The notes beneath the pieces are model-generated. The model saw nothing but the letters and a program-made list of their open reading frames with translations, did not search any database and was not told the origin of the DNA. A stretch of 42,478 nt of DNA from Fimenecus sp045631225 (GTDB lineage: Bacteria; Bacillota; Clostridia; Oscillospirales; Acutalibacteraceae): positions 1 to 42,478 of the forward strand of contig JAZQUG010000037.1 in assembly GCA_045631225.1 (NCBI GenBank), written 5' to 3'. A program made the translations under genes and the position numbers. Positions 25,855-33,227 of the stretch are shown one piece after another (positions within the stretch are counted from its first letter, which is position 1; each line of letters starts with the position of its first letter).

Positions 25855-27150
25855 ATGAACGAAACTTATTTCCATTCCGTTCGACTTGATGAGGAAAAAT
25901 GCAAGGGATGTGTCAGCTGTCTTAAGCGTTGTCCCACAAATGCAATCAGAGTCCGTAACGGAAAAGCATATATAATTTCAGAGCGTTGTGTTGACTGTGG
26001 TGAATGTATAAGGATTTGTCCGCATCACGCAAAATATGCTGAAAAATATTCTTTGAATGAAATTCTTGATTATAAATACAGAATAGCAGTGCCTGCACCA
26101 TCGCTTTATGGTCAGTTCAACAACCTTGATGACACGGATTATGTGTTGACAGGGCTTAAAAGACTTGGCTTTGACGATGTTTTTGAGGTTTCAAAAGGTG
26201 CAGAGCTTGTAAGTGAAGCAACACGACTCATTCTCTCAATGAGCAAGACGAAAAAACCTGTAATTTCATCTGCTTGTCCTGCAGTTGTAAGACTTATCAG
26301 AGTCCGTTTTCCTAATCTTATCGAAAATGTTCTCGATTTGAATGCTCCTATGGAAGAGGCTGCACGACTTGCACGAATAAAAGCAAAGCAAGAAACAGGC
26401 CTTGCTGATGAAGATATCGGTGTGTTCTTTATAACACCTTGTACTGCAAAAATTTCTTCAATCAAACAGCCTATCTGTAATGGCAAATCATACATAAACG
26501 GTGTCCTTGCGATTAAAGATATTTATCCTGTACTTGTACAGCAGATGGATAAAATTGTTGAACTTGAAGATTTGAATGATTCAGGTATTATCGGTGTAGG
26601 CTGGGCTTCATCAGGTGGAGAGTCAGCAGCACTTTTAAAGGACAGATATTTAGCAGCCGACGGTATCGAAAATGTTATAAAGGTTCTTGAAGAATTAGAG
26701 GATGAAAAGCTCAATGACCTTGAATTTATCGAGCTTAATGCCTGTTCAGGTGGCTGTGTCGGTGGACCGTTGACGGTTGAAAATCCTTTTGTGGCAAAAG
26801 CTCGACTCCAAAGACTTCGTAAATATATGCCCGTATCCTGTAACCACCTTGAATATGAATCAATTCCAAAGGAAATGTATTGGGAAAAACCACTGGAAGC
26901 ATCACCGTGGAAGCTTGCTGATAATGTGTTCGAGGCTATGCAGAAAATGAGTGAAATCAAAGAACTGGAACAATCTTTGCCGGGACTTGATTGCGGAATG
27001 TGTGGTTCACCGTCTTGTCATTGCTTCGCAGAAGATGTTGTAATCGGTAAAGCAGACATAGAGGACTGTATTTTCAATATGAAAAACCGGGAAGGTGCAG
27101 AGAATTTCATTCCAAAACCATTCCGTTCTAAATCAAACAAGGAAGAATAA
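25855..27150 (+). CDS. Sensory-type [FeFe]-hydrogenase-like iron-sulfur protein
   Basis: Encodes 431 aa. The ATG at 25855 is preferred to a GTG at 25846. Residues 14-58 hold two 4Fe-4S motifs (CKGCVSCLKRCP, CVDCGECIRICP). The H-cluster domain keeps four ligand cysteines: SSACPA (Cys141), TPCTAK (Cys196) and NACSGGCVGG (Cys297, Cys301). In catalytic enzymes the first motif is TSCCPxW. Here Ala140 replaces the proton-transfer Cys, as described for HydS-type sensors, so H2 turnover should be low. A C-terminal Fe-S motif DCGMCGSPSCHCFAED lies near residue 380. Context (HATPase, DRTGG, PHP) supports an H2 or redox sensor that tunes the hydrogenases of fermentation. Confidence 0.88.
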   Translation: MNETYFHSVRLDEEKCKGCVSCLKRCPTNAIRVRNGKAYIISERCVDCGECIRICPHHAKYAEKYSLNEILDYKYRIAVPAPSLYGQFNNLDDTDYVLTGLKRLGFDDVFEVSKGAELVSEATRLILSMSKTKKPVISSACPAVVRLIRVRFPNLIENVLDLNAPMEEAARLARIKAKQETGLADEDIGVFFITPCTAKISSIKQPICNGKSYINGVLAIKDIYPVLVQQMDKIVELEDLNDSGIIGVGWASSGGESAALLKDRYLAADGIENVIKVLEELEDEKLNDLEFIELNACSGGCVGGPLTVENPFVAKARLQRLRKYMPVSCNHLEYESIPKEMYWEKPLEASPWKLADNVFEAMQKMSEIKELEQSLPGLDCGMCGSPSCHCFAEDVVIGKADIEDCIFNMKNREGAENFIPKPFRSKSNKEE

Positions 27151-27152
27151 AA

Positions 27153-27479
27153 ATGACAGTAAGAGAATTAGTTGAAAATTTGAATCTTAAAGTGTTAGTT
27201 GATGGTGACCTTGACAGAGAAATCACAGGTGGATATTGTGGCGACTTGCTCAGCTGGGTAATGGGCAGAGCACAAAGCGGTGACTGTTGGTTTACCGTAA
27301 TGGGTAATATCAATGCTGTTGCAGTGTCAGTTCTTGCTGATTGTGCCTGTATTGTTCTTTGTGAAAATTCAACACTTGACGACGATGCAAAAATGAGAGC
27401 AGAGATGCAAGGTGTGTCAATTCTTTCTTCAGAAATGAATTCATATACACTTGCAAATAAATTAGGTGAAATTTTATGA
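27153..27479 (+). CDS. DRTGG domain protein (second copy in operon)
   Basis: Encodes 108 aa, AAGGAAG upstream. A full DRTGG-type motif DREITGGYCGDLLSWVMGRA is followed by FTVMGNINAVAVSVLADCAC and IVLCENSTLDDDA. Domain of unknown biochemical role, often found with CBS or hydrogenase proteins. Three bases after the hydrogenase gene and overlapping the PHP gene, so translationally coupled. Confidence 0.85.
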   Translation: MTVRELVENLNLKVLVDGDLDREITGGYCGDLLSWVMGRAQSGDCWFTVMGNINAVAVSVLADCACIVLCENSTLDDDAKMRAEMQGVSILSSEMNSYTLANKLGEIL

Positions 27480-28189
27480 ACTTAAAGTATGATTTTCATC
27501 TGCATTCGTGCCTGTCTCCATGTGGCGATAACGATATGACACCATATAACCTTGTTAACATGGCAAAACTTATGGGATATGATATTATTGCATTAACCGA
27601 CCACAACTCTTGCCTTAATTGTCCTGCTGCGGTAACGGCAGGTGAGGAGGCAGGAATTACAGTTGTGCCCGGAATGGAGCTTTGCACATCAGAAGAAATT
27701 CATACTGTCTGCCTTTTCCCCACATTAAAAAAAGCATTGGAATTTTCGGAATATGTAAAATCTACAATGCCACCTATTATGAATGATGAAAGTATTTTCG
27801 GAAATCAGTACATAATGGACCATGCAGATAAGATTCTTGGAAAAGAAGAGATTCTTCTCACAACAGCATCGGGAATAAGCATTGATGATGTTGTTAATGA
27901 GGTTGCAAGGTTTGGTGGCGTTGTTTATCCGGCACATCTAGACCGTGCATCATATTCTGTCCTTTCTGTTCTTGGTTTTATGTACACGGAAATGAATTTT
28001 ACCGCAGCAGAATTTACTCATAAAGCGTATATTCCTCAGTATGAGGAAAAACACGAATTGCTTAAGGAAATGAAACATTTTCGTGGCTCGGATGCTCATT
28101 ATCTTGAAAATATGGTAGAAGCGACAGTGGAAATCGACTTGCCTGAGTGTTCAGCACAAGCAGTGGTAGATTACATTTTAAATAAATAA
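27476..28189 (+). CDS. PHP-domain metal-dependent phosphoesterase
   Basis: Encodes 237 aa, start overlapping the DRTGG stop (ATGA). PHP motifs: DFHLHSCLSPCGDNDM (metal His/Asp), IIALTDHNS, VPGMELCTSEEIH, GGVVYPAHLDRAS and FRGSDAHYLENM. Related to TrpH/YciV nucleoside 3',5'-bisphosphatases and PHP phosphatases. In this operon it may reverse a phosphorylation made by the HATPase kinase, but that is inference. Last gene of the operon. Confidence 0.88.
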   Translation: MNLKYDFHLHSCLSPCGDNDMTPYNLVNMAKLMGYDIIALTDHNSCLNCPAAVTAGEEAGITVVPGMELCTSEEIHTVCLFPTLKKALEFSEYVKSTMPPIMNDESIFGNQYIMDHADKILGKEEILLTTASGISIDDVVNEVARFGGVVYPAHLDRASYSVLSVLGFMYTEMNFTAAEFTHKAYIPQYEEKHELLKEMKHFRGSDAHYLENMVEATVEIDLPECSAQAVVDYILNK

Positions 28190-28196
28190 CGACAGT

Positions 28197-28228
28197 GCGG
28201 GGTCTTTTTCAGATTCCGCCTTATTTAT
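28197..28228 (+). terminator. Weak terminator of the hydrogenase operon
   Basis: GCGGGGTCT pairs imperfectly with AGATTCCGC, followed by CTTATTTATT. A degenerate member of the GGCGGGGTC hairpin family. Confidence 0.55.
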
Positions 28229-28232
28229 TGCT

Positions 28233-28246
28233 ACAACCTCCGATTT
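28233..28246. repeat. Orphan MITE end
   Basis: ACAACCTCCGATTT matches the right end of the MITE-like family (ACTCCGATTT). No left end or core was seen nearby. Confidence 0.45.
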
Positions 28247-28311
28247 GTACAAATCAATAGATATTTGTCTTATTTCACAAAAACCGGAAGAAAAATTTGG
28301 TAATTATACAA

Positions 28312-28340
28312 TTGAAAGAGTAATTATCTTATGGTATAAT
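28312..28340 (+). promoter_or_regulatory. Promoter of the dockerin paralog
   Basis: TTGAAA (28312-28317), 17-base spacer, TATAAT (28335-28340). Confidence 0.8.
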
Positions 28341-28372
28341 TTTCATATATAATATGAAAGCAGGTGCGAAAA

Positions 28373-29341
28373 ATGACTAAATTTACAAAAATTATTTCAG
28401 TTATGTTAGCTGTAGTTCTTATGGTTATGGCAATTCCGTTCACAACATTTGCAGCAACAAAAGGTGACGTAGATGGTAACGGAGAAATTTCAGCAGTAGA
28501 TGCAAGATTGATTTTACAGGTTGTTGCAGGTCTTAAAACAGAGGCAGACCTTAAAAACGCAGCAGGTGCTGATGTTGATGGTAAGAATGGTGTTACAGCA
28601 GTTGATGCAAGAGTTGTTTTGCAAATCGTTGCAGGTTTAGCAGATGCTCCAACAGAGCCAGAAAAACCATCAGAGCCTGAAAAACCAACAGAGCCTGAAA
28701 CTCCATCAGGCGACTCAGAAAAAGCACAGTTGGCTGCACTCTTCAATGCAGAAACAGCAAAAGCTGCAAAGGGCACATACAAATGGACAAGAGAATGCAA
28801 ATTCACAAAGGATATTAATGTTGGTAACGCAACAGCAACACTTAATACCATTATTAAGAGCGTTGATGCAAATGCTGACCTTAATTCTGTTGTAGGCGAT
28901 TTTATCGGTGTCGGAAATGCAAACGGTAACCAGTCAGATGCAGGCAAATATGCAATAATTGCTATGAATCTTAAAGAAAGTGACATTAAAGATATTCAGA
29001 AGAGCAAAGAACAGATTACATTGATTCTCAACGATAGTAAGAATCCGTCAGTAGGTGGTGACACAACATTTAACCATGTTTCAAATGATTTTGTTACTAA
29101 AAAAGATGTTGTCGATGCGACAGTGGCAAATGGTGTTTCAAACCTTATGACTGTAAATGATTTCTATGCACTCTATCACGATGTTAAGGTGACTGCGAGA
29201 ATTGATAATAAGGGCAATCCTACAGAACTTTGGATAGCCTATAAGATGTATGCATCAATGGGCTTTAAGGTTACAAGTATGACTATGAGCGGTAATGGTG
29301 AAGTAGAAACAAAACTTGAATACACAGATTTGAAATATTAA
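28373..29341 (+). CDS. Secreted dockerin protein with the same unrecognised domain (paralog 3)
   Basis: Encodes 322 aa from the ATG at 28373. A GTG at 28364 lies in the ribosome binding region. Signal peptide 1-27 (VMLAVVLMVMAIPFTTFAA). Residues 29-89 are a type I dockerin-like pair: GDVDGNGEISAVDARLILQV and ADVDGKNGVTAVDARVVLQI, with calcium-loop Asp/Asn positions intact. A Pro/Glu linker (EPEKPTEPETP) leads to the domain shared with the two paralogs: LFNAETAKAAKGTYKWTREC, INVGNATATLN, ANADLNSVVGDFIGV and HVSNDFVTKKDV. Dockerins bind cohesins, so the domain is displayed here by a different route from the membrane-anchored copies. Function unknown. Confidence 0.85.
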   Translation: MTKFTKIISVMLAVVLMVMAIPFTTFAATKGDVDGNGEISAVDARLILQVVAGLKTEADLKNAAGADVDGKNGVTAVDARVVLQIVAGLADAPTEPEKPSEPEKPTEPETPSGDSEKAQLAALFNAETAKAAKGTYKWTRECKFTKDINVGNATATLNTIIKSVDANADLNSVVGDFIGVGNANGNQSDAGKYAIIAMNLKESDIKDIQKSKEQITLILNDSKNPSVGGDTTFNHVSNDFVTKKDVVDATVANGVSNLMTVNDFYALYHDVKVTARIDNKGNPTELWIAYKMYASMGFKVTSMTMSGNGEVETKLEYTDLKY

Positions 29342-29352
29342 TTCAAAACAAA

Positions 29353-29385
29353 TGGGATACTGAAATTCAGTATCCCATAATTTTA
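29353..29385. terminator. Bidirectional terminator between convergent genes
   Basis: TGGGATACTGAA pairs with TTCAGTATCCCA (29353-29377), a 12-bp stem, followed by TAATTTTATT on the plus strand and TTTGTTTTGAA on the minus strand. Confidence 0.85.
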
Positions 29386-29901
29386 TTCCTTTTCACAAAC
29401 CGTCAGCATATATCCGTTAACGTTTTCTGTTTCAAATGTATAGCCTTCTAAACTGAAAGCGTCAAAGCCCTCAAAGACTTCACCAACGCCTTCACCACCG
29501 ATTTTGCTGTACGCCTCTTTCATAGTCCATATTTCAAAAAATGTCTCTGCAGTTGGATTTTCATGGAATTTTTCAAGTTCTTTTCCGTGATAAAATCTTT
29601 CTGCAATTTTTTTTACATCTCTGTCATAGTTGATTCTTTCAATGTCAACACCAACAGGCTTTTCACTTTTGCAGACAGCAACCATATCTCCGCTATGAGA
29701 AATGCTCACATAACAGTTGTCAGCAAAAGGCTTGTTTTTGTCACCGTAATGAAGATTTTCAGCACCCATACGGATAAGTGCATCAGCGGCTAAAAAACTT
29801 TCCTTTTTCTTACAATGGGAAAGTACGGTCTCAGGCAAATTATCCTTGTTGATTTCATTTTGTGTGTTTATATCAAAAAAATATAGTTCCATATTTTCCA
29901 T
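29383..29901 (-). CDS. 4'-phosphopantetheinyl transferase, Sfp type
   Basis: Encodes 172 aa from the ATG at 29901 (MENMELYFF). The ATG at 29892 is equally possible, since GGAAGGG is close to the first and a little far from the second. It transfers phosphopantetheine from CoA to a Ser on carrier proteins. Family motifs are CYVSISHSGDMV, VGVDIERIN (metal-binding Asp/Glu) and FEIWTMKEAYSKIGG. It is on the short side for Sfp enzymes. No carrier protein, NRPS or PKS gene is nearby, so the target may be the general acyl carrier protein. Confidence 0.88.
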   Translation of the reverse strand: MENMELYFFDINTQNEINKDNLPETVLSHCKKKESFLAADALIRMGAENLHYGDKNKPFADNCYVSISHSGDMVAVCKSEKPVGVDIERINYDRDVKKIAERFYHGKELEKFHENPTAETFFEIWTMKEAYSKIGGEGVGEVFEGFDAFSLEGYTFETENVNGYMLTVCEKE

Positions 29902-29985
29902 AGCCCTTCCGACTACAAATATGTATGAAATAATCATATCATTCCTTGCTGTAGTCGGACAAGGCGTGATGGGAATTTAGTCCAT

Positions 29986-30052
29986 CTCAAAATTTGCAAT
30001 CGGCAAATTTTGAGGGACATACAATCAGGATAGCGTAATTTTTCACGCTATC
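29986..30052. repeat. Two strong hairpins in the gap after the M23 gene
   Basis: CTCAAAATTTGC/GCAAATTTTGAG (29986-30014, loop AATCG) and GATAGCGT/ACGCTATC (30029-30052). Neither has a clean T-run, so they look like an intergenic repeat unit or RNA structure more than simple terminators. The second may end the minus-strand M23 transcript. Confidence 0.5.
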
Positions 30053-30076
30053 ACCAAGAAAATTTTATCATAAAAA

Positions 30077-30751
30077 TTATGATATATCAACTGATTTTCC
30101 GAGGTAATCAGATGGTGAAACAGCAACACCGTCTTTATATAGTTCTAAATGAAGATGTATCCCGTCATCTTTTTCAAGTGGAATTTCATCCAGAAGACCG
30201 ATTTTTCCGTCTTTCTTGACTTCATCACCGGGTTTTACAGTGCTGTCTTTTCTAAGACCATAATATTTAGCCACAAATCCGTTCCCGTGGTCAACGGTTA
30301 CAGTAGCTCCCCAGAGTGCATTGTGCATAAGTTCAGTAACAGTACCGTCACCAATGGCGTTGATTCTGTCACCGGATGCACCTTTGATGTCAATTCCCTT
30401 ATGAATACGCCAATCTCCTGTTGTATTGTTTTTTACAAGCTCATTTTTTGAAAACTCTTTGATGATTGTGTCTTTTAACGGAAAAGAAAATTCAACTGTC
30501 AGAATCGGTGCGGTTGTAGTTGTTATTGTTTCTTCTTCTCTTTCGTCAGGCACATTGGTAATCGGAGTGTTCACTTCAATTTCACGACGAGCCTCAGTTT
30601 CGGATGTTGTTTCAGTTTTTTCTTGTGATAAAAAATCATTCTTGTCATTATTCTTCTTCCAGAATGTAAAAAGTGTAACAAAGCAAAGAGCAAGAACAAC
30701 AACGGAGTAAAGTATTCGTTTAGCATTTTCCTGTTTTACAGATTTTTTCAA
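30077..30751 (-). CDS. SpoIIQ-like membrane-anchored M23 peptidase-fold protein
   Basis: Encodes 224 aa from a TTG codon at 30751, 7 bases after AGAGGTG. Single transmembrane helix at about 12-30 (RILYSVVVLALCFVTLFTFW), a Thr/Glu-rich linker, and a C-terminal LytM/M23 domain. The zinc-site residues are present: HKGIDIKG (HxxxD), HLHLELYKDG (HxH). In Clostridia SpoIIQ has this layout with an intact site and, with SpoIIIAH, forms the channel between forespore and mother cell. A general envelope endopeptidase is the alternative. No spoIIIA genes are in the window. Confidence 0.75.
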   Translation of the reverse strand: MKKSVKQENAKRILYSVVVLALCFVTLFTFWKKNNDKNDFLSQEKTETTSETEARREIEVNTPITNVPDEREEETITTTTAPILTVEFSFPLKDTIIKEFSKNELVKNNTTGDWRIHKGIDIKGASGDRINAIGDGTVTELMHNALWGATVTVDHGNGFVAKYYGLRKDSTVKPGDEVKKDGKIGLLDEIPLEKDDGIHLHLELYKDGVAVSPSDYLGKSVDIS

Positions 30752-30841
30752 TTCAAAACACCTCTGTCAATATTTTTGACAAATGTGTAAATTTTATACA
30801 AAGGAAAACTGAAAAAGAACGCTATGTAAATTTTGTTGTGC

Positions 30842-31021
30842 AAATTATAATTTATCGGGATGGTAAGAAACCATTCCGCTCCCTCCCCGAGGGAGCTGTC
30901 GAGCGTAGTGAGACTGAGGGAGTAAATGAAGAACTCACAAACTCCCTCCGTCATTTTCTTACGAAAATGCCACCTCCCTCAATGAGGGAGGGAAATCAAT
31001 CATCCCAATAAACTCCGATTG
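30842..31021. repeat. MITE-like element, CTCCCTC core, orientation B
   Basis: Ends are AAATTATAATTTATCGGG and CCCAATAAACTCCGATT. The core is nearly identical to the element at 19365 (GAGGGAGCTGTCGAGCGTAG, CATTTTCTTACGAAAATGCC). It lies between the M23 gene and the lexA region. Confidence 0.8.
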
Positions 31022-31039
31022 ATTGATTTTTACAAATAA

Positions 31040-31139
31040 AAAAGAAAAAACGGACAGTTGCGGTTCTGTCCGTTTTCCGGGCATTTCTGCCCTGAGGGGT
31101 TGTTTGAGGATGGGGTATGTTGTACTCTTGTTGAGTACA
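31040..31139 (-). ncRNA. Candidate small structured RNA ending in a strong terminator
   Basis: On the minus strand three hairpins occur in line: GTACTC/GAGTAC (31122-31138), GGGCA/TGCCC (31080-31093), and AAAACGGACAG/CTGTCCGTTTT (31047-31076), the last followed by TTTTTTCTTTTTTATTT. That is a minus-strand intrinsic terminator with no minus-strand gene in front of it. A possible promoter is TTGTTT, 16-base spacer, TATTAT just upstream of 31139. No known RNA family recognised and no credible reading frame. It could instead be a bare transcription barrier. Confidence 0.45.
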
Positions 31140-31177
31140 TATGTATAATAACTCGTAATTATTAAAAAACAATGAAC

Positions 31178-31199
31178 ATTCTTTGAAAATTCAAAGAAT
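31178..31199. promoter_or_regulatory. Inverted repeat between the small-RNA candidate and lexA
   Basis: ATTCTTTGAA and TTCAAAGAAT are separated by AA, a 10-bp perfect inverted repeat without a T-run. It may be an operator. No regulator can be named. Confidence 0.35.
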
Positions 31200-31233
31200 T
31201 TATTATTAAGAAAAAATTTTTTTGAGAAAATAT

Positions 31234-31272
31234 CGAACAAATGTTTACTTTTTTAAAAATATATGTTAGAAT
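31234..31272 (+). promoter_or_regulatory. LexA box and promoter of lexA
   Basis: CGAACAAATGTTTA (31234-31247) fits the Firmicutes LexA box (CGAACxxxxGTTyx). It overlaps a -35 TTTACT (31244-31249), with a 17-base spacer to an extended -10, TGTTAGAAT (-10 at 31267-31272). This is the standard autorepression arrangement. Confidence 0.8.
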
Positions 31273-31323
31273 ATATAAAAAGTTATGCGTTTTTTAATAA
31301 AACTTAAATAAGGAGTAGTTTTT

Positions 31324-31914
31324 ATGCGTCCTATTAATGATACTCAGCAAAAAATATATGAATTTCTTTGTGAACGTTCACAATGTGGTGTTCCGCCATC
31401 AGTCCGTGAAATCGGCTCTGCAGTAGGACTTCGTTCAACATCTTCTGTTCAGGCTAATCTCGATGCCCTTGAGGAAGCAGGTTATATCGAGCGTGACCCA
31501 ATGCTCAAGCGCTCAATCCGTGTGTTAGGTCAGGCTGAAAATGTAACAAGTGTTCCACTGCTCGGTACCGTTACTGCAGGTATGCCTATTTTAGCAGTTG
31601 AACAGATTGAGGGATATATTGCATATAATGGTCGTGTTTCTCGTGATAAGTCACTTTTTGCACTTAAGGTTCGAGGTGAAAGTATGCTCTGGGCTGGTAT
31701 CCTTGACGGTGATATTGTAATCTGTGAGAAAACACCATATGCCACAAACGGTGAAATCGTTGTTGCAATGATTGAGGACGAGGCAACTGTCAAGAGATTC
31801 TATAAGGAAAATGGTCACTTCCGACTTCAACCGGAAAATGATGCTTATGAACCAATCATTACAAATGAAGTTATCATCCTTGGTAAAGTAGTTGCACTTT
31901 ACAGATATTATTAA
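31324..31914 (+). CDS. lexA: LexA repressor
   Basis: Encodes 196 aa, AAGGAG before the ATG. Controls the SOS response by binding LexA boxes and cleaving itself when RecA is activated. The N-terminal winged helix (PSVREIGSAVGLRSTSSVQA) is at about 25-45. The cleavage site is Ala85-Gly86 in GTVTAGMPIL. The catalytic Ser120 lies in RGESMLWAGI and Lys157 in ATVKRFY. Everything needed is present. A LexA box overlaps its own promoter. Confidence 0.95.
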   Translation: MRPINDTQQKIYEFLCERSQCGVPPSVREIGSAVGLRSTSSVQANLDALEEAGYIERDPMLKRSIRVLGQAENVTSVPLLGTVTAGMPILAVEQIEGYIAYNGRVSRDKSLFALKVRGESMLWAGILDGDIVICEKTPYATNGEIVVAMIEDEATVKRFYKENGHFRLQPENDAYEPIITNEVIILGKVVALYRYY

Positions 31915-31926
31915 GTTATATGGTAG

Positions 31927-31956
31927 GGCGGGGTCTTGTCCCCGCCGATATTTTTT
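31927..31956 (+). terminator. Terminator of lexA
   Basis: GGCGGGG pairs with CCCCGCC (31927-31946), followed by GATATTTTTT. First clear member of the GGCGGGGTC terminator family. Confidence 0.85.
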
Positions 31957-31960
31957 ATCA

Positions 31961-31989
31961 TTGACAAAATACAGAAAAAATAGTTTAAT
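31961..31989 (+). promoter_or_regulatory. Promoter of trpS
   Basis: TTGACA (31961-31966), 17-base spacer, TTTAAT (31984-31989). The leader is only about 30 bases, so there is no room for a T-box. Confidence 0.7.
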
Positions 31990-32025
31990 ATATAGGATAC
32001 AAAATTTTAAGTAAAGGTGATACAA

Positions 32026-33033
32026 ATGGAAAACACCGTTCAGAAGAAAAAGATAGTTTTAAGTGCTATTCAGCCAACAGGTACACCAACTCTCGGCAAC
32101 TACCTTGGTGCACTTAAGAACTGGAAAAATATGAAGGACGACTACAATTGTCTTTATGCAGTTGCTGACCTGCACTCTCTTACAGTTCGTCCTGAACCTG
32201 CAACACTTCGTAAAAACACAATGGAGCTTTATGCTATTCTTTTAGCACTTGGCCTTGACCCTGAAGAAAGCATCGTTTTCATTCAGAGCCATGTTCCTCA
32301 GCACGCTCAGCTTGCTTGGCTTCTTAACTGTTGCACACAGTTCGGTGAGGCTGCAAGAATGACTCAGTTCAAGGACAAGAGTGAAAAGCATCCTGAAAAT
32401 GTAAACGTTGGTCTTTTCACATATCCTATTCTTATGGCTGCCGATATTCTTCTTTATCAGGCTGACTATGTGCCAATCGGTGCTGACCAGAAGCAGCATC
32501 TTGAGATTGCTCGTGATATTGCTGACCGATTCAATACAGTTTACGGTAACACATTCACAATGCCTGAACCATTTATCGGCAAGGTTGGTGCCCGTGTTAT
32601 GTCACTTCAGGACCCTATGGCTAAAATGAGTAAATCAGACCCGAATCCAAAGAGCTATATCTCAATGCTTGATGACGATAATGTTATTGTGAAGAAAATC
32701 AAGAGTGCAGTTACTGACTCTGAAGCAAAGGTTCGTTATGCTGACGGAAAAGACGGTATCAACAACCTTATGGGTATTTATTCTTGCTGTACAGGTCTTT
32801 CTTATGAACAGATTGAAAAGGACTTTGACGGTAAGGGTTATGGCGATTTCAAACAGGCAGTTGCAGAAGCAGTTGTTGAAGAACTTCGTCCTTTCAAGGC
32901 TGAATTCAATCGTCTTGTTAATGACAAAGCATATCTTAACGAGTGTGCAAAGAACGGTGCAGAAAAGGCATCAAGATTTGCTCAGAGAACACTTAGCAAA
33001 GCTATGAAAAAATCAGGTTTGTATCAGTTATAA
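32026..33033 (+). CDS. trpS: Tryptophanyl-tRNA synthetase
   Basis: Encodes 335 aa from the ATG at 32026, after AAAGGTG. It charges tRNA-Trp. Class I motifs are AIQPTGTPTLGNYLGAL (HIGH-type region) and MAKMSKSDP (KMSKS), with GADQKQHLEIARDIADRFN in between. Length is normal for the bacterial enzyme. Single-gene unit with its own promoter and terminator. Confidence 0.95.
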   Translation: MENTVQKKKIVLSAIQPTGTPTLGNYLGALKNWKNMKDDYNCLYAVADLHSLTVRPEPATLRKNTMELYAILLALGLDPEESIVFIQSHVPQHAQLAWLLNCCTQFGEAARMTQFKDKSEKHPENVNVGLFTYPILMAADILLYQADYVPIGADQKQHLEIARDIADRFNTVYGNTFTMPEPFIGKVGARVMSLQDPMAKMSKSDPNPKSYISMLDDDNVIVKKIKSAVTDSEAKVRYADGKDGINNLMGIYSCCTGLSYEQIEKDFDGKGYGDFKQAVAEAVVEELRPFKAEFNRLVNDKAYLNECAKNGAEKASRFAQRTLSKAMKKSGLYQL

Positions 33034-33051
33034 TTTAACATTATACGGTAT

Positions 33052-33080
33052 GGCGGGGTCTTGTGACTCCGCCGTTTTTA
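33052..33080 (+). terminator. Terminator of trpS
   Basis: GGCGGGGTC (33052-33060) pairs with GACTCCGCC (33065-33073), followed by GTTTTTATTT. Confidence 0.85.
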
Positions 33081-33102
33081 TTTGTGTCACAAATCCCCCG
33101 AT

Positions 33103-33120
33103 AAATTATAATTTGTTGGA
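33103..33120. repeat. Solo left end of the MITE-like family
   Basis: AAATTATAATTTGTTGGA matches the left end of the elements at 19365 and 30842. No core or right end follows. Confidence 0.5.
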
Positions 33121-33147
33121 TTGTCATTTGCATTTTTCATTTTAATA

Positions 33148-33176
33148 TTGACTTTAATTTCTGCAAATTCTATAAT
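33148..33176 (+). promoter_or_regulatory. Promoter of the murT-gatD operon
   Basis: TTGACT (33148-33153), 17-base spacer, TATAAT (33171-33176). Transcription should begin near 33183, which rules out an ATG at 33177 as the murT start. Confidence 0.8.
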
Positions 33177-33227
33177 ATGAAGTGGAAACAAATTGAAAAA
33201 TCCATAAAGAAAAGGATTGTGAAATAT

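Noticed and set aside
31121..31149. Second lexA promoter (TTGTAC, 18-base spacer, TATAAT)
   Set aside because: The spacing is acceptable, but a better promoter with an extended -10 overlaps the LexA box. Kept only as a possibility.
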